64,000 nt of DNA from Tautonia sociabilis. Lineage in GTDB: Bacteria; Planctomycetota; Planctomycetia; Isosphaerales; Isosphaeraceae. A model generated the notes under the pieces. It was not told where the DNA came from. It was given only the letters and a program-made list of their open reading frames with translations, and did not search any database. The position numbers and the translations under genes are program-made. The stretch spans positions 124,001 to 188,000 of the forward strand of contig NZ_RYZH01000002.1 in assembly GCF_003977685.1 (NCBI RefSeq), written 5' to 3'. Below, in pieces: positions 56,890-64,000 of the stretch; the first letter of the stretch is position 1; each line of letters starts with the position of its first letter.

Positions 56890-59616
56890 TCAGTCCCCCG
56901 AGTCGGCCCCGCTTGTCACGGAGGCGGTTTGGGGAGAGTGGCCCGATCCCTCCTCCCCGAGGGTGGGTCCGGCGGGGCCAAGAAGCGCGTTGAAGAGCGG
57001 TCGGAACGTGGCGTGAGTCTGGCCCCGGTGTTGAGGTGGGAACCCGAAGAGAACGACACGGCCCTTCCCGAGCGAGACGTCGACGAGGGCGGCCGAGCCG
57101 GCGAGATGCTCCTCGCCGAGAAGCCAGCCGCTCTCGAGCAGGTTCGTCTCGGCATACCTGCAGGCGACCGAGACGCGATCGCCGGCCCCCTCGGCGGGGC
57201 GGAAGCCTCGGGAGTTCGAGAAGAAGGCCGAACCGTCGGCGGGCATGCCGAGGGTGAGGTAGGACGACTCGTCGAAGCGAACGGCGAGGATGGAGCCGGG
57301 ACAGTAGAACGAATTGCTGGAAACGCCGTCGAGGACGTCGACCACGGGGAGGCCGAGGCTCTCGATGGCGAATTCGCAGGAATCTTCCAGGCAGACAAGC
57401 CGGCCCCCGGCCTCGACGAACCGACGAATCGCCTCGACGCCGTCGCCGGCCAGCCCTCCGACATAGGCCGGCTCGGTCTGGTCGGGGCGGTAACCCTCCC
57501 GCAGCGTCCGGCGGCCGATCGAGGGAAGCACCAGGACGTCGAACCGCTCGATCAGGTCCCCGGCGACGATGTCGGCATTGTGAACGGTGCGATACGGGAC
57601 GCCGAAGCGGTCGAAGACCAGTCGGGTCCAACCCTCGTCCATGCTCGGAACCCACGGTTGGTAGAGGGCGATCCGGGGGGCCTTCAACCGGGTCCAGGAC
57701 GGCAGCGGAGCACCGTCCCCGACGATGCCTTCGGGACCGAGGTCGGCATCGGGCAAGGGCAGGTCGAAGACCTGCGGCTCGTCGACGGCCAGGGCGACCG
57801 CGGAAGTCTCGGGGAGGACCTCGTTGAGGAGCCGGAGCGAGTCCTCGAAGGAGGGGATCCGCAAGCTGCCGGAGGGGAGGTCATGCCCCCCGACCGTCCT
57901 CGGTTCCTCCAGGCGGTCGACCGGGATCTCGGCGTCGAGCAGGGCGAAAAGGATCGTGAAATCGTCGTTGGCGCGATTGGTGATGTAGAACGCGTCGGCC
58001 TCGTCGAGATCCCCCTCGATCCGGCCAGGGGTCGTGTCGACGGCCGTCACCGGCTCGGCCTGGGCCTCGAACGGCTCCGCGATCGCGACCGCCTTGACCC
58101 CCATCTGGAGCGGGAGGGTCCAGCCGGCCACGTCATAAGGGCGCTCGGGGCGGCCGTCGGGGCCGACCCGCTCCGGGTATTCCTGTCGCTCCATCATGTC
58201 CTTGAGGTGCGGCCGGTATGGCTGCGCCGCCGGGAGGATCCAGGAGCCGGCCGGGTATTCGACGCCGCCCGCCTCGAACGGGGAGGTGGCGCGCCGGGCC
58301 TGAATGCCAGTGGCGAGGAGGATCTCCAGCAGCTTGGCCGCGGTTCCGGGGTCGCGCTGACCGCCGGGGACGACCCAGGCGAAGGGAGGATGCTCGGAGC
58401 CCTTCCGGATCTGGTCCATCGCGACGGCCCGGTAATTGGACTGGAACCAGTCTCGGTACCGGGCGGCGAGGGTGAGCAGGGCTCGGGCGCTGATCAGCTC
58501 ATACTCGATGATGTCGCCGATCCGCCACCAGCCGCCGGGCCAGGGATCGACGAAGGTGACCCTGGCCTCGTGATCATCGAACCCCCGGCCGCCGCCCCGG
58601 AGGTCGGATCGCTCCAGAAAGATGGGGGAGGCGAGCTTGACGCTGGCCGCCTCGGTCAAGATCCCGACCATGTTGTGCCGCTGGGGCACGGTGCGGTTGC
58701 CGCCATTCCACCAGTTGTCGTACATGACATGGGTGGCCACCCCCTTCTTGCCGGCCCGGGCCAGGTCGGCGGCCAGATGGGCCCCGATCAGGAAGATCCC
58801 CTGACTGATGCGGGGGTCGAGGTTCGGGTTCACCGGGTCGTGGAACGGCGGTACGAAGAGACGGGGGCCGGTGGAACCCATCTGGTGGACGTCCCAGGTG
58901 ATCGTGGGGAACCACTCGGTGTAGAGCAGCCGGGTCAAATGCCGGGTCTCGACGAGGTTGAGCATGAACCAGTCGCGATTGGTGTCGTGCCCGGCATAGG
59001 GGTGGTAGAGGCGAGGCATGCCGGAGCCCTCCCAGGGAGTCCCCTTGGAGCGCTCGTACCAGTCGTGCACGATGTCGACGCCGTCCGGATTCACCGAGGG
59101 GACCAGCAGGACGATCGTGTTCTCGAGGATCGCCCTCGTCTCCGGGTCGTCGCCAGTGGCGAGCTCGTGGAGCAACGCGCAGGCCATCAGGGTCGAGGCG
59201 GTTTCCGACGAGTGGATCGAGCAGGTGATCAGAACGGTCGTCTTGCTCCGCTCGACCAGCGCCTCGGCCTCCTCCGAGGGCAGCTCGGGGTCGGGGAGGG
59301 AAAGTCGGCGCTGGAGGTCCTGGTATCGGCCGAGATCGGCGATTGTGTCCTCGGAGGAGATGGCCGCCACGAGGAAGGGGCGTCCCTGGGTCGTCGAGCC
59401 GAGCTCCCGGACGGCCACCCGGCCAGACGCGGCGTCGACGGCTTCGAAATAGTTGACGACGCGTTCCCAGGGGGCGAGCCGGAAGTCCTCTCCGGGCCGG
59501 AAGCCGAGGACCTGCTCGGGCTGGGGGACGGCCTGCTCCTGCGCGGTCGAGGGGGGCGGAGCGGCCAATCCCAGGAGGATCAGAGGCGCGAGCGTCGCCG
59601 ATCGGATCGGGCTCAT
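56890..59616 (-). CDS. Large secreted M14 zinc carboxypeptidase-like protein
   Basis: The product has 908 residues with a signal peptide (PIRSATLAPLILLGLAAP, cut near STA). The M14 zinc site is visible: His135 and Glu138 in CSIHSSETAS, and His244 in WDVHQMGSTGPR; DTNRDW (213-214) fits the substrate-binding Asn-Arg. The last ~400 residues form further beta-rich and Rossmann-like domains, including RFDVLVLPSIGRRTLREGY, which resembles a glutamine-amidotransferase-like accessory domain often fused to these peptidases. The start is 59616; an ATG at 59628 is an equal alternative. It is monocistronic and divergent from the aminotransferase gene. Confidence 0.9.
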   Translation of the reverse strand: MSPIRSATLAPLILLGLAAPPPSTAQEQAVPQPEQVLGFRPGEDFRLAPWERVVNYFEAVDAASGRVAVRELGSTTQGRPFLVAAISSEDTIADLGRYQDLQRRLSLPDPELPSEEAEALVERSKTTVLITCSIHSSETASTLMACALLHELATGDDPETRAILENTIVLLVPSVNPDGVDIVHDWYERSKGTPWEGSGMPRLYHPYAGHDTNRDWFMLNLVETRHLTRLLYTEWFPTITWDVHQMGSTGPRLFVPPFHDPVNPNLDPRISQGIFLIGAHLAADLARAGKKGVATHVMYDNWWNGGNRTVPQRHNMVGILTEAASVKLASPIFLERSDLRGGGRGFDDHEARVTFVDPWPGGWWRIGDIIEYELISARALLTLAARYRDWFQSNYRAVAMDQIRKGSEHPPFAWVVPGGQRDPGTAAKLLEILLATGIQARRATSPFEAGGVEYPAGSWILPAAQPYRPHLKDMMERQEYPERVGPDGRPERPYDVAGWTLPLQMGVKAVAIAEPFEAQAEPVTAVDTTPGRIEGDLDEADAFYITNRANDDFTILFALLDAEIPVDRLEEPRTVGGHDLPSGSLRIPSFEDSLRLLNEVLPETSAVALAVDEPQVFDLPLPDADLGPEGIVGDGAPLPSWTRLKAPRIALYQPWVPSMDEGWTRLVFDRFGVPYRTVHNADIVAGDLIERFDVLVLPSIGRRTLREGYRPDQTEPAYVGGLAGDGVEAIRRFVEAGGRLVCLEDSCEFAIESLGLPVVDVLDGVSSNSFYCPGSILAVRFDESSYLTLGMPADGSAFFSNSRGFRPAEGAGDRVSVACRYAETNLLESGWLLGEEHLAGSAALVDVSLGKGRVVLFGFPPQHRGQTHATFRPLFNALLGPAGPTLGEEGSGHSPQTASVTSGADSGD

Positions 59617-59724
59617 CGGGGGCTCCATCGGGCGCCATCGAGGTCGCGGGCGGAGGAGACTCATGATCCCGGCTGGACCTTGGGGATGCAACCGATCGGC
59701 CCGATCGGACGGCAGGGGGGTGGT

Positions 59725-59754
59725 TTGACCGCCCCGGCCGGCGAGCCGTATGAT
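59725..59754 (+). promoter_or_regulatory. Aminotransferase promoter, TTGACC-N18-TATGAT
   Basis: TTGACC (59725-59730) and TATGAT (59749-59754) are 18 bases apart, with a leader of about 123 bases to the ATG at 59884. Both boxes match sigma70 at 5 of 6 positions. Confidence 0.6.
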
Positions 59755-59883
59755 CCCTTGAGGCATCGGTGACGGATCGAAGGCCGGGCTGACCGTCGCC
59801 CCGACCTCCTCTCCTTCTCGAGGCGGATCGTCGCCCGTCTCTCCCAAGGATCCGCCTCGATCGAGCCGACGGAGCCCATCCCG

Positions 59884-61251
59884 ATGTCCTCCGACACCGC
59901 GCTGCACCGCAGTGACCCCCGGATCGTCTCCGACCCGCTGCCCGGCCCGAAGGCCCGGGCGTGGATCGACAGGGACGAGCGGACGACATCACCTTCCTAC
60001 ACACGAATGTACCCGCTGGTGGTCCGCCGCGCCCGGGGGGCGATGATGGAGGACCTCGACGGGAACCGCTTCCTCGACTTCACCGCGGGGATTGCCGTCA
60101 CCAACGCCGGGCACTGCCACCCGAAGGTCGTCAAGGCGATCCGCCAGCAGGCTGGCCGCCTGGTGCACATGTCGGGGACCGATTTCTATTACACGCCCCA
60201 GATCCGCCTCGCCGAGCGGCTCGCCCGCCTGGCCCCCGGACCGGGGCCGAAGCGGGTGTTCTTCTCCAACAGCGGCGCCGAGGCGATCGAGGCGGCGCTG
60301 AAGCTGGCGCGCTACCACACGAAACGGCCCCGGGTCATCGCCTTCCGCGGCGCCTTCCACGGCCGGACCTACGGCGCGATGAGTCTGACCGCCTCGAAGG
60401 CGATCCAGCGCAAGGGGTTCGCGCCGCTGGTCCCCGAGGTGCAGCACGCTCGATTCGGCGACCTTGGAAGTGTGAAGGAGCTGTTCAAAACGACCTGCCC
60501 CCCCGAGGAAACCGCGGCCATCTTCGTCGAGCCGATCCAGGGAGAGGGGGGCTACATCGTCCCCCCCGACGACTTCCTGCCGGGGCTCCGGGCCCTGTGC
60601 AGCGAGCTGGGGATTCTGCTCGTGTTCGACGAGATCCAGGCCGGCATCGGCCGAACCGGCCGAATGTTCGCCTCGGAGCACTGGGGCGTACACGGCGACA
60701 TCGTCTGCCTGGCCAAGGGACTGGCCAATGGCCTTCCGCTCGGAGCGATCGTCGCGCCGGAGTCGATCATGACCTGGGCCCCCGGTAGTCACGCCAGCAC
60801 CTTCGGCGGCAACCCCATCGCCTGCGCTGCCTCCGTCGCCACGCTCGACCTTGTCGAGCGACGGTACGCCGCGAACGCCGCCGAGCGCGGCGCCCAGCTC
60901 ATGGCCGGCCTCCGGGAGCTGGCCAAGGCCCACCCCTGCATCGTTGACGTCCGGGGCAAGGGGCTGATGATCGGCATGGAGCTCGGTTCCCCCGCCGGTT
61001 CCAACCCCGACCTCCGGGACCGGATCATCCTGGAGTGCTTCCATCGCGGCCTGCTGCTGCTGCCCTGCGGCCCGAGCACGATCCGGTTCTGCCCGCCGCT
61101 CTGCGTAACGGGTCACCAGGTCGAGGTCGGCTTGAACCTGATCTCCGGTGCGATGGATGCCCTCTGCGGCGAGTGCCCGTACTCCCCGAAGCGGCCGGAT
61201 GTGGCCCACGTCCACCTGGGAGATCACCTCCCGTCGGACCAGGCCTCCTGA
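59884..61251 (+). CDS. Class III PLP-dependent aminotransferase (4-aminobutyrate/acetylornithine/aminoadipate type)
   Basis: The product has 455 residues and moves an omega-amino group using pyridoxal phosphate. The PLP Lys is Lys278 in CLAKGLANG, the cofactor-binding Asp is Asp249 in VFDEIQAGIGRTG, and SNSGAEAIEAALK binds phosphate. GGNPIACAASVATLDLV is also typical. The fold is closest in pattern to GABA transaminase and related omega-aminotransferases (gabT group); exact substrate cannot be read. The C-terminus has an additional ~25-residue Cys/Pro-rich tail (CGECPYSPKRPD). It is followed after 60 bases by a VOC-like protein gene in the same direction. Confidence 0.93.
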   Translation: MSSDTALHRSDPRIVSDPLPGPKARAWIDRDERTTSPSYTRMYPLVVRRARGAMMEDLDGNRFLDFTAGIAVTNAGHCHPKVVKAIRQQAGRLVHMSGTDFYYTPQIRLAERLARLAPGPGPKRVFFSNSGAEAIEAALKLARYHTKRPRVIAFRGAFHGRTYGAMSLTASKAIQRKGFAPLVPEVQHARFGDLGSVKELFKTTCPPEETAAIFVEPIQGEGGYIVPPDDFLPGLRALCSELGILLVFDEIQAGIGRTGRMFASEHWGVHGDIVCLAKGLANGLPLGAIVAPESIMTWAPGSHASTFGGNPIACAASVATLDLVERRYAANAAERGAQLMAGLRELAKAHPCIVDVRGKGLMIGMELGSPAGSNPDLRDRIILECFHRGLLLLPCGPSTIRFCPPLCVTGHQVEVGLNLISGAMDALCGECPYSPKRPDVAHVHLGDHLPSDQAS

Positions 61252-61311
61252 GCACCGGCCTCCCTCCCGCTCCCCCCTCGTTTTGAAGGCCGAGATCCCC
61301 GAGCCGCACCC

Positions 61312-62727
61312 ATGTCTACCGTCTCCCCAAGTTCCGCACCCCCGTTCGACTGGCAACGCTGGCCCGAGACCGAGGCGTTCCTCGGGGAGAAGCTCCGATC
61401 GGCCCTCGGCGGAAACCCCTTCGCCGCCGCCCTGGCGAACCGGATGCAGGCAGAGACGAGCACGACGATCGACGTCTGGATCGATCACCTCGCCCTGGTC
61501 GACCGGCCCGGCCTGGTCGGCGAGTTGGAACGACTCGGCTTCGCCAAGGCGGCCGAGCCGTACGGGGTGAACGAGCCGAGCTTCCGGCACCCAGGGGGTC
61601 AGTTCCCTCCGGTGGCGGTGGTGCGGCATCCGACGGGGGGGCCGGAGGTGGCGACGATCGCCCTGAAGGTCGAGTCGATCGCCGCGTTTAGCGGGGCGAA
61701 CAACCTGGGGCTGGAGCCGGTCGGCTACCCGATGGGGCCGTACCGGTTCGCGAAGGTGGACGTCGCCGGGGCGGACACGGCTCTGATCGTTGTCGAGCGG
61801 CGGGGATACCTCGGATTCGAGCCGTTCCCCAGTTCCTGGGCGAGGGACGGCCGAATGGCTCCCCACTCAACCCGGGACGCGATGGCGGCGAAAGACCTGT
61901 GGAAGGGTCGTCGGCGGCGGTTCGAGGAGGACGAGGCGGGATTCGACGCCACCGAGCAGGTGCTGGAGAAGGTGATCGAGCGCGCGGGTTCGACCGACCT
62001 GGCGTGCCACCTGGTCTTCGAGGTCGAGCGCGAGTACTGGGAGTCCCGGAACCGGGCGGCCCGGGTGCAGAAGCGGCGTCAGGACCGACTCGGCCTGGGC
62101 TGGGCGAACCACGACCACCACACGTTCCGCTGCTCCCGGCGGTTCTTCCCCCGGGTGATCCGCATCTTCGAGCGGCTCGGCTTCACCCTTCGCGAGTCGT
62201 TCCACGCCGGAACCGACGCCGGCTGGGGAGCCCAGGTGCTGGAGCACCCCTCGACCGGCATCGTCATCTTCGCCGACCTGGATCTGGCCCCCGAGGAGGT
62301 CGAGGAGGACTTCGCGCATACCCTCCTGCCCGACCTGCCGAGACCGAACACCGTGGGGCTCTGGGTCGGCCTGCACGGGGAATCGCTCCTGGACGCCGGG
62401 ATGCACCACCTGGAGGCACAGTTTGACTTCGACGCCCTGCGCCGAGACCTGGAAGCCGAGGACGGCATCGTCACGATGAAGCCGTTCAGCGACTTCCCCT
62501 TCCTCCGCCAGGCCTTCACCCAGGGCGAGCGCTGGCCGGTCTCGAAGCATCGGGCCGACCGGCTGCTGGCCAGGGGCTGGATCGACGCTGAGCAGCACGC
62601 CCGATTCCTGGCCGAGGGGGCGATCGGCAGCCACCTGGAGAACCTCCAGCGCCGGGAGGGGTTCAAGGGATTCAACCAGCGGGCCGTCAGCGCCATCATC
62701 GCCGAGACCGACCCGAGGCGGCATTGA
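61312..62727 (+). CDS. Two-module VOC-superfamily-like protein of unknown function
   Basis: The product has 471 residues and no signal peptide. Two VOC-like starts are visible, IDHLALVDRPGLVGELERLG with His59 and NHDHHTFRCSRRFFPRVIRI with His269/270, and a possible ligand Glu311 in GAQVLEHPSTG followed by IVIFADLDLA. The His, His, Glu order resembles the iron site of 2-oxoadipate dioxygenase/decarboxylase (HglS, DUF1338), but overall similarity is not enough to assign it. The C-terminal helical part (FSDFPFLRQAF; GSHLENLQRREGFKGFNQ) is distinctive. Its position directly after an omega-aminotransferase would fit an amino-acid catabolic role. Confidence 0.7.
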   Translation: MSTVSPSSAPPFDWQRWPETEAFLGEKLRSALGGNPFAAALANRMQAETSTTIDVWIDHLALVDRPGLVGELERLGFAKAAEPYGVNEPSFRHPGGQFPPVAVVRHPTGGPEVATIALKVESIAAFSGANNLGLEPVGYPMGPYRFAKVDVAGADTALIVVERRGYLGFEPFPSSWARDGRMAPHSTRDAMAAKDLWKGRRRRFEEDEAGFDATEQVLEKVIERAGSTDLACHLVFEVEREYWESRNRAARVQKRRQDRLGLGWANHDHHTFRCSRRFFPRVIRIFERLGFTLRESFHAGTDAGWGAQVLEHPSTGIVIFADLDLAPEEVEEDFAHTLLPDLPRPNTVGLWVGLHGESLLDAGMHHLEAQFDFDALRRDLEAEDGIVTMKPFSDFPFLRQAFTQGERWPVSKHRADRLLARGWIDAEQHARFLAEGAIGSHLENLQRREGFKGFNQRAVSAIIAETDPRRH

Positions 62728-62739
62728 GCGGCCGGCGCC

Positions 62740-62768
62740 CTGACGGCCCCGGGCGCCCGTGGTAGAAT
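62740..62768 (+). promoter_or_regulatory. Promoter for the last gene, CTGACG-N17-TAGAAT
   Basis: CTGACG (62740-62745) and TAGAAT (62763-62768) are 17 bases apart. The leader to the ATG at 62908 is about 132 bases and holds a CGCCCGC/GCGGGCG hairpin at about 62782-62800. Confidence 0.5.
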
Positions 62769-62907
62769 ATCAGGGGAACCGCCCGCGTCCGGCGGGCGTC
62801 GAAGTCATAAGTCTTGCCTGCCGCAGAGAAAACCGGCAACTCCGGCCCCCTCCCCGGGATCGGTCCGGAGGCGTCGGCCCCATCGTCCCCTTCAAGGCCT
62901 TCGAATC

Positions 62908-64000
62908 ATGATCGATGCGAACCTCCCGGCCTGGCTGAGGGGCCTCGGCCTCCGGCTCGCGACGCTGGCGGCCGCCACCGGCCTCATGCTGGCGGCCATC
63001 CCTCCCGCCGACGCCCGCCAGCAGGACGAACCGGCCCCAACCCAGGCCGAGCCCGACGAGACCAAAACCACCCCCGAGGAAGCCGACCGCCAGGAGGTCC
63101 TCCAGGACTCCGTCTATGTCGATCCCCGCGCAACGGCGGCCATGCAGGGGAACTTTCCCGAGCTGTACACCGGCATCATCCTGCCGAGGAACTCCGATCG
63201 CCTGATCGCCCAGATGGCCCGGGGCTCCGCCCGGCTCGACCCGGCGATGATCGACCGGTTCATCAAAGGAGCCGCTCGCCAGCTCACCGATCACTCCAAC
63301 ATCGAGGCCATCTCCCGGCCCGACGGCCAGTATAGCCGGATCCAGGAGATCGAGACCGGCGGCCGATACCTGATGCTCCCCTACACCGACGTCCCGGCCG
63401 ACCAGCGTGACCGCCGGTTCCTCCAAGTCTACAACACCAAGCTCCTGGAAATCGCTCCGGAGCTGCTTTCCAACCACCTCTACGCCCGAGTCCAGGTCAT
63501 GCAGGCGCTGAGCCGGATGGAGGACCCTCAGGCCCTCCGGATCCTGGTCCCGCTGCTGGCCGACGACACGCAGCCCCTGCTGGTCAAGCAACTGGCCGCC
63601 GAGGGGATCAAGCGGATCGCCCTCGCGACCGGGATCGAACTCTCTCCCACCGACCGGGAGCAAGCCGCCACCGCCCTGGTCGGCTTCCTCCGGTCGAATC
63701 CCGATGCCTACTGGATGGCCCAGGCCAGGGCCCTCCAGGCGCTCGGCGCGTTGCGGCAGGTTTCGGGCATCCAGAATCGCGAGCGGGCCATTTTCGCCGA
63801 CGAAACCATGGCCGCCCTGGCCTCGGACGACCTCCGCATCGAGAGCCGGGCCTGGGCTGGCTGGTCGCTCGGCATGTACATCATTCCGCCGAATTACCCC
63901 CAGTTGAACTACTCGCTGGCCGCCTATGAGCTCGGCCGGCTCGCCGAGGAGATCGCCGGCCGGATCGTCGAACTCAGCGATCCGAGAGAGGCCGCTTCTT
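62908..64000 (+). CDS. Secreted HEAT-like repeat protein (3' end outside window)
   Basis: The frame runs off the right edge with 364 residues visible. A signal peptide (GLRLATLAAATGLMLAAIPP, cut near ADA) is followed by an acidic Pro/Thr-rich segment and then helical pairs such as LYARVQVMQALSRMEDPQAL and VKQLAAEGIKRIALATGIEL, typical of HEAT or armadillo-like repeats. No enzyme motif appears in the visible part. The function is unknown. The ATG at 62908 is the only start before the signal peptide. Confidence 0.85.
   Translation, partial: MIDANLPAWLRGLGLRLATLAAATGLMLAAIPPADARQQDEPAPTQAEPDETKTTPEEADRQEVLQDSVYVDPRATAAMQGNFPELYTGIILPRNSDRLIAQMARGSARLDPAMIDRFIKGAARQLTDHSNIEAISRPDGQYSRIQEIETGGRYLMLPYTDVPADQRDRRFLQVYNTKLLEIAPELLSNHLYARVQVMQALSRMEDPQALRILVPLLADDTQPLLVKQLAAEGIKRIALATGIELSPTDREQAATALVGFLRSNPDAYWMAQARALQALGALRQVSGIQNRERAIFADETMAALASDDLRIESRAWAGWSLGMYIIPPNYPQLNYSLAAYELGRLAEEIAGRIVELSDPREAAS

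Noticed and set aside
56761..59772. Plus-strand open frame of about 1000 codons opposite the M14 peptidase
   Set aside because: Shadow; the minus strand has the signal peptide, zinc ligands and normal domain order.

Overview
The window looks like a chromosome segment of a high-GC planctomycete, most likely of the Isosphaeraceae/Gemmatales type. That placement is inferred from gene content, not from a marker gene. It carries many families typical of the phylum: a secreted sulfatase, DUF1080, DUF1570, a PmoA-like DUF6807 protein, FHA-PQQ and terpene-cyclase-fold envelope proteins, giant zinc-ribbon signal peptidases, a variant Ser/Thr kinase and a DUF6677 membrane protein. No rRNA, tRNA, CRISPR array, insertion sequence, integrase or phage gene was seen. 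Gene density and base composition are even throughout, so this reads as core chromosome and not as an island.

Layout. 1-3.2 kb: a two-gene minus-strand unit (solute-binding-like protein plus a secreted protein that runs off the edge). 3.4-12.3 kb: secreted tricorn-type protease, sulfatase, OpcA-like protein, a hypothetical protein, a DUF6807 protein and 5-formyltetrahydrofolate cyclo-ligase (fau). 12.3-14.6 kb: a candidate 6S-type RNA directly upstream of fau, a UVR-motif protein and a DUF4912 protein. 14.9-23.3 kb: the complete F1Fo ATP synthase operon (atpZ-like, B, E, F, H, A, G, D, C) with its own promoter and a strong terminator. 23.4-32 kb: a minus-strand envelope/signalling block (FHA-PQQ protein, single-pass protein, cyclase-fold protein; then DUF1080, a small stress-like protein and a variant kinase). 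32.2-43 kb: FKBP isomerase, RRM protein, NYN-LOTUS protein, a lipid-synthesis and phosphodiesterase pair, glycosyltransferase 9, hydrolases, RsmE, an ExeA-like ATPase and membrane proteins. 42.8-50.3 kb: lptB, two giant signal peptidases, lepA and a ROK glucokinase. 50.5-64 kb: hydrolase, DUF1570 protein, then secA (short form)-ftsQ-murB, a large M14 peptidase, a class III aminotransferase, a VOC-like protein and a truncated HEAT-like secreted protein.

Regulation. Most intergenic gaps upstream of operons contain readable sigma70-like promoters. Three minus-strand units share an unusual -35 box, TTCCCC-N17-(TAGGAT or GATAAT), each about 60 bases before its start codon. The atp operon and the divergent DUF4912 gene have matching TTGACA-N18-TATCAC promoters. 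Many start codons are preceded by a C-rich tract and not by a purine-rich Shine-Dalgarno sequence.

The most interesting items are the candidate 6S RNA next to fau, the shared TTCCCC promoters, the roughly 45-55 residue insertion in AtpA, the tandem signal peptidases with zinc ribbons and large inserts, the kinase that lacks the usual catalytic-loop lysine, and the FHA-PQQ/single-pass/cyclase-fold operon as a possibly undescribed envelope system.
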